Below, one piece after another: positions 50,804-59,094 of a stretch of 64,000 nucleotides of DNA. Location of the stretch: contig CAWGCG010000003.1 in NCBI GenBank assembly GCA_963821025.1, positions 62,001 to 126,000 on the forward strand. Reading direction: 5' to 3'. Position 1 is the first letter of the stretch; each line of letters starts with the position of its first letter. The position numbers and the translations under genes are program-made. Below the pieces are notes generated by a model that did no database searches, was not told the DNA's origin, and saw only the letters and a list, made by a program, of their open reading frames with translations. The stretch is from WHSW01 sp963821025 (GTDB lineage: Bacteria > Actinomycetota > Thermoleophilia > Solirubrobacterales > 70-9).

Positions 50804-52024
50804 CTACACCAGCACTTCGACGGGCGCCGGATGGCCGAGGAAGGCGGTCGGGCTGGCGGTGAGGCCGTAGGCGCCCGCCTGAAATATGACCACGGTGTCG
50901 CCGATCTCGGCGTGCGGGAGTGAGACGTCGTCGGCGAGCAGGTCGAGCGGCGTGCACAGACAGCCGACGATGCTGACCGTCTGCTCGGGCTGATCCCCGT
51001 CCCGGCCTCCGATCGCGACCGGGTAGTTGCGCCGAATCACCTGACCGAAGTTGCCCGAGGCCGCGAGCTGGTGATGCATGCCACCGTCGACGATCAGAAA
51101 TGTCTTCCCGCGAGACTCCTTGCGGTCGACGATCCGGGTCACGTAGACGCCGCACTCGCCGACGATATAGCGACCGAGCTCGACGACGACTCGAGCGGCG
51201 GGAAGGTTGGGGCGGATCGCGTCCGCGATCAGGCCCGCGAGGTTGTCCCCGACCGCGGCGAGATCGAGCGGTTGATCGGCCTCGAAATAGGGAATCCCGA
51301 AGCCACCGCCGATGTTCAGGTAACGGATCGGAGCCGAGGCGGATTCGGCGAGACGCAGCGCCAAGGCGACGGACTTTGCCTGCGCTTCGCAGAGGATCGC
51401 GGCGTTCAGGTTCTGAGAGCCGGCGAAGATGTGAAACCCGATCGGCTCGAGGTCGGCTCGGGCCAGCCAGCCCAGCAGTGCCGGCACCCGTTCGGCGTCG
51501 ATGCCGAACTGCTGCGCGCCCCCGCCCATGCGCATCCCGGAGCCCCTGACCTGAAAATCGGGGTTCACCCGCACCGCCACCCTGGGTCGGATCCCGAGGC
51601 GCTCTCCGAGCTCGGCCACCCGCGCCGCCTCGGTCTCGGACTCGAGCTCGATGATCACGCCGGCTGCGATCGCCTGCCGGAGCTCGGCCGGCGTCTTGGC
51701 GGGGCCCGCAAAGCTGACCCGATCGGGCGCGATCGGCGCGTCCAGCGCCACCCTGAGCTCGCCGGCGGAGGCGACGTCGAAGGAGTCGACCAGTCCGCTC
51801 AGGTGCTGGACCACCGCCGGCATCGGGTTCGCCTTGACCGCATAGCCGAGATCGACCTCGGCCGGCAGCGCCGATCTCAACAGCGCGATGCGCTCGCTCA
51901 GCAGCGCCCGGCCGTAGGCGAAGAACGGCGTCGAGCCGACGCGCTCGATCAGCCGTTCGAGCTCGATTCCACCGACCTCTCGGCAGGCGGTCCGGCGGAC
52001 GGCGACGGCGCCGAGCTCGCTCAT
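50804..52024 (-). CDS. PLP-dependent decarboxylase, exosortase-system-type
   Basis: The 406-aa protein belongs to the alanine-racemase-fold (type III) decarboxylases. LGYAVKANPMPAVVQHL (about 59-75) has the PLP lysine K64; PIGFHIFAGSQN near 193, IGGGFGIPY near 237, VVELGRYIVGECGVYV near 275 and GCLCTPLDLLADD near 332 with the catalytic Cys follow. I recognise the pattern of the decarboxylase found beside exosortase-associated ligases (dCO2ase_PEP1 type). It likely decarboxylates an amino acid, possibly carrier-bound. It overlaps the ligase gene by 4 nt. Confidence 0.85.
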   Translation of the reverse strand: MSELGAVAVRRTACREVGGIELERLIERVGSTPFFAYGRALLSERIALLRSALPAEVDLGYAVKANPMPAVVQHLSGLVDSFDVASAGELRVALDAPIAPDRVSFAGPAKTPAELRQAIAAGVIIELESETEAARVAELGERLGIRPRVAVRVNPDFQVRGSGMRMGGGAQQFGIDAERVPALLGWLARADLEPIGFHIFAGSQNLNAAILCEAQAKSVALALRLAESASAPIRYLNIGGGFGIPYFEADQPLDLAAVGDNLAGLIADAIRPNLPAARVVVELGRYIVGECGVYVTRIVDRKESRGKTFLIVDGGMHHQLAASGNFGQVIRRNYPVAIGGRDGDQPEQTVSIVGCLCTPLDLLADDVSLPHAEIGDTVVIFQAGAYGLTASPTAFLGHPAPVEVLV

Positions 52025-53583
52025 GCGGCGAGCTCTTGGCGCAGAAGATTGCGATCGAACTTGTTGTTTGGCGAGCGCGGCAGCGAGGGCCTGATGACGA
52101 CACGCTGGGGCACCATGTAGAGCGGCAGCTTCTGGCGCAGCTCGGCGAGCAGCTGCTCGGGCTCGAGCCGGCCGTTGGCCGGGCTCGCGGCGAGCACGAT
52201 GTGCTGTCCGAGGCGTTCATCGTCGACGCCGAGAGCCACCGCGTCGCCGACCATCCCGGTGGCGTAGGCGACCTCCTCGATCTCCGTCGGACTGACCCGG
52301 TAGCCCGAAGTCTTGATCATCTCGTCCTTGCGGCTGACGAAGTAGAGGAAGCCCTCCTCGTCGCGCCTGACGAGATCGCCCGAGAAGACTGCCACCTCCG
52401 TGCCACAGATCGCCCGATCGCGCCCCGGCACCGGCCTGAACCGCGCCGCGGTTCGCTCCGGATCGTTCCAATAGCCCATCGCGACCAGCGCGCCGCGGTG
52501 GACGAGCTCGCCGTCCTCGCCGGGATCACATGGCGAGCCGTCCTCACGGACGACGAGGATCTCGGCGTTGGGGATCGCCTTGCCGATCGAGTCGGGTCGG
52601 TGATCGACTTCGGCTGGGTCGAGGTAGGTCGAGCGGAACGCTTCGGTGAGGCCGTACATCAAGAACGGCTTCGCGCGTGGAAAGGTCGCCCGCAGCTTGC
52701 CCAGGGTCGTCCCCGGCATCCGTCCACCCGTGTTGGCGAAGTAGCGCAGGTTCACGGTCGCCTCCGGCGGCCAGCTCTGATCGGCGAGTTGGATCCACAG
52801 CGGTGGCACGCAGGTGAGTCCGGTCACCCCATGCTTGGCGCAAAGCCGGACCAGGTCGCGCGGGAGCAGGTAGTTGACGAGCACGACGTGAGCGCCAACG
52901 GTGAATCCGGTCGTCAGCTGGCTGAAGCCGGCATCGAAGCTGAGTGGCAGCGCGGCGAGGATGCAGTCGCTTTCGTCGTTGCCGAGGTATTCGCTCACGC
53001 TCTCGCCGCCGACGATCAGGTTGCGGTGGGAGAGGACCACGCCCTTCGGCTGTCCGGTGCTCCCCGACGTGTAGAAGATCGCCGCGATGTCGAGATCGAT
53101 CGTGCCCGGCGCGGGCGCAGGCTCAGCGCCCTGCAGCTCGCCCCATCCGTGCAGCGCGCAGTCCAGCTCCGGTGCGGGAGTCGGAAGGTCGCCGACGACG
53201 ACGACGTGCTCGACCGACGGACACGCTCCGAGCTCTTCGGCGAGCAGCTCGAGCCGCTCGGTCGAGGTCACCAGAACGCGGGCGCCGCAGTCGTCGAGGA
53301 TGTGGGCCACCTGCGGCGGTCGCAGCAGCGGATTGATCGGCACGAACACGCCGCCGATCGACGACGGCCCGAGCAGCGCGACCACGGTTTCGATCCGTTT
53401 GTCGAGGTAAACGCCCACCCGGTCGCCGCGCTGGATGCCGATCCGGTTCAGCCCGGCCGCAAATGCGGCCACGTCTTCTGAGAGCTCGGCGTAGCTGACC
53501 GTGGTCTCGCCGTACGTCAGCGCCGGCGCGTTGCCGTGTCGGCGCGCTGTGTCGGTGACGAGTTGATGAAGTTGCGTGCGCAT
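52021..53583 (-). CDS. AMP-forming acyl/aminoacyl ligase, exosortase-system-type
   Basis: The 520-aa protein is an adenylate-forming enzyme: IFYTSGSTGQPKGVVLSHRN (about 163-182), LMYGLTEAFRSTYLDP near 300, the adenylation hinge GDLVRRDEEGFLYF near 385, DEMIKTSGYRVSPTEIEE near 405 and a C-terminal PRSPNNKFDR with the catalytic Lys near 510. It would activate an acid with ATP and load it on the carrier protein at 46596. The family is that of the exosortase-A-associated ligases. The ATG at 53583 has GGAAAGGAG upstream. Confidence 0.9.
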   Translation of the reverse strand: MRTQLHQLVTDTARRHGNAPALTYGETTVSYAELSEDVAAFAAGLNRIGIQRGDRVGVYLDKRIETVVALLGPSSIGGVFVPINPLLRPPQVAHILDDCGARVLVTSTERLELLAEELGACPSVEHVVVVGDLPTPAPELDCALHGWGELQGAEPAPAPGTIDLDIAAIFYTSGSTGQPKGVVLSHRNLIVGGESVSEYLGNDESDCILAALPLSFDAGFSQLTTGFTVGAHVVLVNYLLPRDLVRLCAKHGVTGLTCVPPLWIQLADQSWPPEATVNLRYFANTGGRMPGTTLGKLRATFPRAKPFLMYGLTEAFRSTYLDPAEVDHRPDSIGKAIPNAEILVVREDGSPCDPGEDGELVHRGALVAMGYWNDPERTAARFRPVPGRDRAICGTEVAVFSGDLVRRDEEGFLYFVSRKDEMIKTSGYRVSPTEIEEVAYATGMVGDAVALGVDDERLGQHIVLAASPANGRLEPEQLLAELRQKLPLYMVPQRVVIRPSLPRSPNNKFDRNLLRQELAA

Positions 53584-53618
53584 CGCCGGGTGCGTCTCCT
53601 TTCCAGGTCTCGACCGCA

Positions 53619-54482
53619 TCACCATTGGACGCAGACGAGCTCGCTGTAGAGGTCGTCGACCTGAGCGGGCTCGAGGTCGGGGCTGCGGAACATCTTTCGG
53701 CGCGGCGGTCGCACTTCGAGTGACACCCGGGGTGGACGGCCGACGATCCGACGCTCGGCCAGCGTCGCAACGGCGCCGTGGCGAATCAGCAGGCGGCGGG
53801 CGAACGGTCTCCCCAGCTCGCGGAAGAGCTCAGGGTCGCTGACGTGGAGCACGCTCGCGAACATCCGCAGCCGCTTCCATCGATCCTTGCGGAACAGCAC
53901 GTAGCACCACTCGTCGCCCCTGATCAGCACGAGATGGCGAGCCGCGCTCGTCGCGGCGTGGTCTCGGTAGAGCTCCAGATCGCGACCGGTGAGCGTGCGC
54001 TCGATCACTTCGGGGTCGGAGCTGACCAGCTGTCGACCCGGCCAGGTTGGCCAGGGGAGGTTCGGGACCAGTGAGGTGGTCGTGTCGAGAAACTGGAAGT
54101 TGAGCCTGGCGTTGACGCCGACGACGTTGCCGCTCGGTGAGAGATCGGTGAAGTGGTAGCCCTCCTGTCGCAGCACGGCGTTCAAGAGCCGCAGGCTGTG
54201 GAATCGGTAGGCGGGGAGCACGCACCAGGCGCCGAGGTTGCAGAACCGCTCGCGGCGGCCGTCGATCGATCGCTCCGAGTAGAACGCCAACTGCACGCCG
54301 ACCACCACGCCGTCGTCGAGCAGCATGAAGCCGGCGTTGGGCTTCTCGACCGCCCAGGGAACGTCGACCGCCTGCGCCCAGTCCTCCGCCGAGATTCGTT
54401 CGTTCAGCTGCTGGTGAAGGAACTCGGCCGCCGGCCGCACGCCCTCGTCGGTGATCGGAGCCACAATGACCTCCGCGCCCAT
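53619..54482 (-). CDS. GNAT-like acyltransferase
   Basis: The 287-aa protein has an N-terminal GNAT-type fold: AVEKPNAGFMLLDDGVVVGV near 42, AWCVLPAYRFHSLRLLNAVL (about 84-103) as the CoA-binding region, and a C-terminal half with WCYVLFRKDRWKRLRMFASV near 190. Position next to the ligase and deacetylase suggests acyl transfer to a sugar or amine. A GTG start at 54494 that overlaps the deacetylase gene is possible. The substrate is inferred from context only. Confidence 0.65.
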   Translation of the reverse strand: MGAEVIVAPITDEGVRPAAEFLHQQLNERISAEDWAQAVDVPWAVEKPNAGFMLLDDGVVVGVQLAFYSERSIDGRRERFCNLGAWCVLPAYRFHSLRLLNAVLRQEGYHFTDLSPSGNVVGVNARLNFQFLDTTTSLVPNLPWPTWPGRQLVSSDPEVIERTLTGRDLELYRDHAATSAARHLVLIRGDEWCYVLFRKDRWKRLRMFASVLHVSDPELFRELGRPFARRLLIRHGAVATLAERRIVGRPPRVSLEVRPPRRKMFRSPDLEPAQVDDLYSELVCVQW

Positions 54483-54484
54483 GC

Positions 54485-55183
54485 TCACCGCCACCGGGTC
54501 ACGGCGAGCTTCGCGCGCCGCCGGAGAATCTCGTACGGGGATCCGCCGGGGGAGAGGATGTGCTCGACCGAGCCGTTCACATCGCCCCGGCGGACGGTGT
54601 TGCGAGCCTGGATCCAGCGATCGGGACGAGTCGTCCCGCGGTCGCTCGTGTACACACGCCGGTAGCCGTGACGACGCAGGGCCTGGAGCACCTGGCCGTC
54701 GTAAGAGCCGAACGGGCAGGCCGCCTCGGTCACCGGGCGCTGCACGACCTCCTCGAGCAAGCGCTTCGCGTCGACGAGCTCCTCCTCGAGCGCGTCGGCG
54801 TCGAGCCGGCGCCAGGGTCGATGGCGCATGCCGTGGCAGCCGACCGCCATGCCGCCGCTGACCAGCTCCCGGACACCTTCCTCGTCGAGGAAGCCGGGGA
54901 GACCGAGCCTCCCGGCGACGACGAAGAAGGTGGCGGTCAGGCCGCGCCGGCGCAGGGCGGGGAGCGCATGGTCGAGGTCGGACGCGTTGCCGTCGTCGAA
55001 GGTGATCCGCACGTCGTGGCGCCCCGCCACCGAGTCGAGCACGGACTGAAACTGGCCCGAGTCGAGCCAGATCTGGTCCTCGCCCGGCTCCAATGACCGC
55101 TCGGGGTCTCCGATGCCGTGAAAGGTGAGATTGACGGTCCGCTTTCGCACGCTGGTCGATAAACGGTGACCCCGCGCCCGCAC
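54485..55183 (-). CDS. Polysaccharide deacetylase (NodB domain)
   Basis: The 232-aa protein has NodB motifs: VRITFDDGNASDLDHALPAL (about 58-77; catalytic Asp-Asp), GGMAVGCHGMRHRPWRRLDA (about 109-128; zinc-binding His), and ACPFGSYDGQVLQALRRHGY (about 154-173). Such enzymes remove N-acetyl groups from glycans, usually outside the membrane, but no signal peptide is obvious here, so a cytoplasmic step on lipid-linked or nucleotide sugar is possible. GTG 55183 has GGAG upstream. It is the promoter-proximal gene of the operon. Confidence 0.85.
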   Translation of the reverse strand: MRARGHRLSTSVRKRTVNLTFHGIGDPERSLEPGEDQIWLDSGQFQSVLDSVAGRHDVRITFDDGNASDLDHALPALRRRGLTATFFVVAGRLGLPGFLDEEGVRELVSGGMAVGCHGMRHRPWRRLDADALEEELVDAKRLLEEVVQRPVTEAACPFGSYDGQVLQALRRHGYRRVYTSDRGTTRPDRWIQARNTVRRGDVNGSVEHILSPGGSPYEILRRRAKLAVTRWR

Positions 55184-55248
55184 TTGCGGCGCTCCATCTC
55201 AGAGCCGCCCGGTCAACCCCGAAAGAACGCTCGAAGGCGCTTCGTTCA

Positions 55249-55277
55249 TCTCAGACACGAACCAACCTTGTCTGAGA
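55249..55277. promoter_or_regulatory. Inverted repeat upstream of the third Wzz-like gene
   Basis: TCTCAGACA at 55249-55257 and its exact complement TGTCTGAGA at 55269-55277 form a 9-bp inverted repeat around an 11-nt spacer, 25 nt before the Wzz-like start and in the gap to the divergent deacetylase. It could be an operator or a 5' UTR hairpin. A smaller hairpin (CGAAG-GCG-CTTCG, 55232-55244) lies just upstream. Confidence 0.5.
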
Positions 55278-55302
55278 GCCCCTTCGAGTGAACGGTCAGT
55301 AG

Positions 55303-56346
55303 ATGGATTCAGTCACGATCCTGCGCGAGCTTTGGCGCCGGCGCATTCTGGTCGGCGTCGTCGCCGCCGTCGCGATTCTGGTTGGCCTGCTGCTCAGCGT
55401 CAAGGTCTCCCTGCCTCCCCAGGGCCGGCAGTACGACGTCGGCATCGCCTCCGGGCGGATCCTCGTCGACACGCCCAAGTCGCAGGTGATCGATGTGGCT
55501 CCGAAAGGCTCGGAGACGCTCGGCGTGCGGGCCAGCCTGCTCGCCAATCTGATGACGGAGGGCGGGGTCAACGCGGCGATCGCCAGGGAAGCCGGCCTTC
55601 GCCCGAGCCAGCTGCGCGCCGGCGTCGAGTCTGAGGGCGAGCTTCCGCCGGTGCTCTCGAACGCCGCCGGAGATCCCAATGCGCACCTGCTGACGACGCG
55701 TCTGGCGATCAACCCTGACGGGGCGCCGCTGCCGATGATCGAGGTCGAGGCCCAGGCGCCCGACGGGCAACAGGCGGCGCGGCTGGCGAGCGCCGCCGTC
55801 ACCGGTCTCGATGACTACCTCGACTCGAAGGCGGCCGGCGAGCAGGTCGCCGACGCCCATCGGCTCGAGGTGACGGGCTTCGGGGCGCCGCAGGTTCGCG
55901 AGGAAACGCGCGGCCTGCACCCTCTGATCGCGATTGCCGCGGCGCTGTTCGTGTTCGTGATCGGCTGCGGGGCAATTCTGGCCGTCTCCTCGCTGGCTCG
56001 CGGCTGGCGCGAGGCCTCGGAGCGCGAGGAGCCCTTGGACGGCGAGCCCGCCGGCGTCGCCTCGAGCCAACCGTTCGACCGTCTGCGCTCGCGACGGCCT
56101 GCGACGGTCGCAAGGCGCGACTGGCGCCAGAAGCTCAGGACAGCGTGGGGCCGCGCGAACGGACCCTCGACACCGGTGGACGAAGACGAGCCGAGCGCCG
56201 GCGAACCGCAGGCGCCCCTGACCGCCTCCGAGGAACCACACGACAGCGTCTTGGACCGCCTGCCGGCGTCTCGGCCGGGTGCTGGGAGCCCCCGCCGGGT
56301 GCAACGCGGAGCGGGCGTGATCCCGAGCGCCGGAGACACCCCCTGA
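55303..56346 (+). CDS. Wzz-like protein with a long cytoplasmic tail
   Basis: The 347-aa protein has TM1 (ILVGVVAAVAILVGLLLSV, about 15-33), a loop with GRILVDTPKSQVIDVAPKGS near 51 and ASLLANLMTEGGVNAAIARE near 77, and TM2 (PLIAIAAALFVFVIGCGAIL, about 207-226). A disordered tail of about 115 residues rich in Pro, Glu and Arg follows. It shares the motifs of the other Wzz-like proteins. The tail lacks a Walker motif, so it is not a BY-kinase. It leads the operon of the second sugar-module genes. Confidence 0.7.
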   Translation: MDSVTILRELWRRRILVGVVAAVAILVGLLLSVKVSLPPQGRQYDVGIASGRILVDTPKSQVIDVAPKGSETLGVRASLLANLMTEGGVNAAIAREAGLRPSQLRAGVESEGELPPVLSNAAGDPNAHLLTTRLAINPDGAPLPMIEVEAQAPDGQQAARLASAAVTGLDDYLDSKAAGEQVADAHRLEVTGFGAPQVREETRGLHPLIAIAAALFVFVIGCGAILAVSSLARGWREASEREEPLDGEPAGVASSQPFDRLRSRRPATVARRDWRQKLRTAWGRANGPSTPVDEDEPSAGEPQAPLTASEEPHDSVLDRLPASRPGAGSPRRVQRGAGVIPSAGDTP

Positions 56347-56347
56347 G

Positions 56348-57376
56348 TTGGACGACGTCGCGATCATCATCGTCTCCACCAACGAGGCGCACTGGATCCG
56401 GCCCTGCCTGCGCAGCGTCTTCGCCCACCTGGGTTCCGAGCGCGCGGACGTGGTCGTAGTCGACAATCAGTCCGAGGACGAAACGGGTGACGTCGTCGCC
56501 AAGGAGTTTCCCGACGCACGGGTGGTGAGGTCTGCAAATCACGGCTTCGGGCACGCCAACAACCGCGCCCTGATGACCTGCGATGCCCGCTACGTGCTGT
56601 TCCTCAATCCCGACACGGAGGTCCTCGAAGGAACGTTCGGCGAGCTGGTCGCGGCGATGGACGCTCGACCGACCGTGGGGCTGATCGGCGTGCGCCAGGT
56701 CAACACGGAGGGTCGCCTGGACACCACGATCCGCCGCTTTCCGAACGCCCTGCGCGCCGTCGGCGACGCGCTCGCGGCGGAGCGGCTTCCCCGACGTCCG
56801 CGCTGGCTCGGTGAGCGCGAGCTCGACCGCGCGACCTATGACCGGGAGGTCGACTGCGACTGGACCAGCGGCTCATTCATGCTGGTGCGCAGGGAGGCGA
56901 TCGAGAGCGCCGGCTTTTTCGACGAGCGCTTCTTCATGTACTCGGACGAGACCGACTTCTGCCGGCGGATCAAGACCGCGGGCTGGGAGGTGCGCCACCT
57001 GCCGCTGATGACGATCCTTCACCACGAGGGCAAGGCGGGGGTGAAGCCCGGGATCGAGAGCCTCAACGCCTACACCCGCGTGGTCTACGCGCGCAAGCAC
57101 TTCTCTCCGGCGCATCGCGGGCTCTACTCGGGAGCTGTTTTCCTGCGCCACTCACTGCGGTCGGTGTACGCCGGGCGCGGCGAGCTCGGCGGTCGCCGCC
57201 GAGCGGCGAACCGGGCGGTGGTGAACACTCTGCTGGGCCGTTCCCCGGTGCCCCATGGACCTCCGAGCCGCTTTTCGGTGCGCCCTCGCGAGCACGAGGA
57301 TTCTCCGCTTCGGTCGCCACTCCCTCGATCGGATCGAAGCAAGAAAACGGCGCCGTCGCCCGTTCTTCACCCATGA
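56348..57376 (+). CDS. Family 2 glycosyltransferase (rhamnosyltransferase-like)
   Basis: The 342-aa protein has a GT-A domain with VAIIIVSTNEAHWIRPCLRS (about 4-23), YVLFLNPDTEVLEGTFGELV near 80 (metal Asp) and DWTSGSFMLVRREAIESAGF near 171, followed by FMYSDETDFCRRIK. These are typical of WbbL-like glycosyltransferases that add rhamnose or related sugars. TTG 56348 starts it, one base after the stop of the Wzz-like gene. It overlaps the next epimerase by 4 nt. Confidence 0.85.
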   Translation: MDDVAIIIVSTNEAHWIRPCLRSVFAHLGSERADVVVVDNQSEDETGDVVAKEFPDARVVRSANHGFGHANNRALMTCDARYVLFLNPDTEVLEGTFGELVAAMDARPTVGLIGVRQVNTEGRLDTTIRRFPNALRAVGDALAAERLPRRPRWLGERELDRATYDREVDCDWTSGSFMLVRREAIESAGFFDERFFMYSDETDFCRRIKTAGWEVRHLPLMTILHHEGKAGVKPGIESLNAYTRVVYARKHFSPAHRGLYSGAVFLRHSLRSVYAGRGELGGRRRAANRAVVNTLLGRSPVPHGPPSRFSVRPREHEDSPLRSPLPRSDRSKKTAPSPVLHP

Positions 57377-58512
57377 CCGCCTTGAACGGCAACGGCACCC
57401 GCGACGCCAACGGCGATCACGGCGCCCTGGGAGATCTGCACGAGCAGCTCGGGAGGACCAACGGCCTGGCTCCGAACCCGCCGGCCAAGGGTCAGACGGT
57501 GCTGATCACCGGCGGGGGCGGCTACATCGGCAGTGTGCTCACCGGGCGGCTGTTAGAGCGCGGCTACAACGTCCGCATCCTCGATCGCCTCTACTGGGGT
57601 CCGGGACCGCTCGAGTCGTTCGCGGGCAGGATCGAGCTGGTCGTCGCCGACGTCCGCGAGATCCCTCCCGAGGCGCTCGACGGGGTCGACGGCGTGATTC
57701 ACCTCGCGGGCCTCTCGAACGACCCGACCGCCGAATACGACCCCGACGCGAACTGGCAGATGAACGCGGTGGCCACCGAGAGCCTTGGCCGCTCCTGCGT
57801 CGAGCACGCGATCGAGCGGATCGTGTTCGCCTCCTCGTGCTCGCTCTATGACGGGCTGCCGTCAGGCACCCACGACGAGAGCGCCTCGGTCGGGCCGTCC
57901 GGCGCCTACGCAACCTCGAAGGCATTCGGCGAGCAGGCCCTGCTCGAGTTGATCGAAGATGGCCTTTGCCCGGTGATCCTCCGCAACGGGACGGTGTACG
58001 GCTTCAGCCCGCGGATGCGTTACGACCTGGTGGTCAACACCTTCGTCAAGGACGCCCTTCTCCAGGAGCGCCTGCTCCTCCACGGCGGCGGCTGGATGTG
58101 GCGCCCGCTGGTCGACGTGCGCGATGTCTCCGACGCGATGATCGCCGCGCTCGAGGCGCCGGCCGAGGTCGCCCGCGGAGAGGTGTTCAACGTCTTGCAC
58201 TCGAACTACCAGATCCGCGAGCTGGCGATGCTCGTCGCCGGCTCGGTCCAGCTGCTCGGGCGCAGCGTGCGCCTGGAGGAGGTTCCGGCGCCCACCCTGA
58301 CGCGCGACTACGAGTGCTCCAATGCCAAATTGACCCAGAAGCTCGGATTCACCCCCTGCCGGTCGGTGGTCGAGGCCGTCTCGCACATGCTCACCGCGAT
58401 CGACCTCGCCGATCGCTCGAAGCTCACCGATCCCCGCTACTACAACATTCGCTGGCTCGAGCTGATGCACGAGCTCGAGCCTCGAATCGAGCGCTTCGGC
58501 GCCGTGCTCTAG
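57373..58512 (+). CDS. NAD-dependent sugar epimerase/dehydratase
   Basis: The 379-aa protein has a 40-residue Gly/Asn-rich extension, the Rossmann motif VLITGGGGYIGSVLTG (about 43-58), VIHLAGLSNDPTAEYDP near 112, FASSCSLYDGLPSG near 156 and AYATSKAFGE near 180 (Tyr and Lys of YxxxK). It is related to the gene at 40104, with the same SSCSLY segment and LRNGTVYGFSPR. Family members act on nucleotide sugars. It is coupled to the glycosyltransferase (4-nt overlap) and followed by an RmlC-like gene. Confidence 0.85.
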   Translation: MTALNGNGTRDANGDHGALGDLHEQLGRTNGLAPNPPAKGQTVLITGGGGYIGSVLTGRLLERGYNVRILDRLYWGPGPLESFAGRIELVVADVREIPPEALDGVDGVIHLAGLSNDPTAEYDPDANWQMNAVATESLGRSCVEHAIERIVFASSCSLYDGLPSGTHDESASVGPSGAYATSKAFGEQALLELIEDGLCPVILRNGTVYGFSPRMRYDLVVNTFVKDALLQERLLLHGGGWMWRPLVDVRDVSDAMIAALEAPAEVARGEVFNVLHSNYQIRELAMLVAGSVQLLGRSVRLEEVPAPTLTRDYECSNAKLTQKLGFTPCRSVVEAVSHMLTAIDLADRSKLTDPRYYNIRWLELMHELEPRIERFGAVL

Positions 58513-58524
58513 GCGAGCGAGCCG

Positions 58525-59094
58525 ATGGAGCGATTGGAGACTCGGCTCGACGGACCGATCCTGGTGCGCCCCGTCGTCCACGGCGACGAGCGGGGCTTCT
58601 TTCACGAGGTCTACCGGCGCACCGTTTACGAGTCGCTCGGGATTTCCGAGGAGTTCGTTCAGGACAACCACTCGCGCTCGCGGCGCGGGATCGTCCGCGG
58701 CATGCACTTCCAGGTCGGGGAGGGGGCGGCAAAGCTGGTCCGCTGTGCGCGCGGGGCGATTCTGGACGTGGTCGTCGACATCCGCAGGGGCTCGCCCAGC
58801 TTCGGCGAGTGGGAGGGCTTCGAGCTGACCGAGGAGAACCTGCACCAGCTCTACTGCCCGATCGGCTTCGCGCACGGGTTCTGCGTGCTCAGCGAGCTGG
58901 CCGACGTGATGTACAAGCAGAGCGCTTACTTCGAGGACGAGCTCGAGCGCGGCATCTCCTACCGGGATCCCGACGTGGCGATCGACTGGCCCGCGGGCCT
59001 CAGCCTGACGCCGTCGGCGCGTGACGAGGGCGCCCCGCTGCTGCGCGAGATCGAGCACGAGCTCCCCTTCGTGTTCGAAGCGGTCCTCGCCTAA
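58525..59094 (+). CDS. dTDP-4-dehydrorhamnose 3,5-epimerase family protein
   Basis: The 189-aa protein follows RmlC: HGDERGFFHEVYRRTVYESL (about 20-39), IVRGMHFQVGEGAAKLVRCA with the catalytic His (about 58-77), LYCPIGFAHGFCVLSELADV near 111 and YKQSAYFEDELERGI near 132. It would act on the 4-keto sugar produced upstream. It ends in CTAA, shared with the stop of the convergent RmlD-like gene. It is the second RmlC-like protein of the locus. Confidence 0.9.
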   Translation: MERLETRLDGPILVRPVVHGDERGFFHEVYRRTVYESLGISEEFVQDNHSRSRRGIVRGMHFQVGEGAAKLVRCARGAILDVVVDIRRGSPSFGEWEGFELTEENLHQLYCPIGFAHGFCVLSELADVMYKQSAYFEDELERGISYRDPDVAIDWPAGLSLTPSARDEGAPLLREIEHELPFVFEAVLA

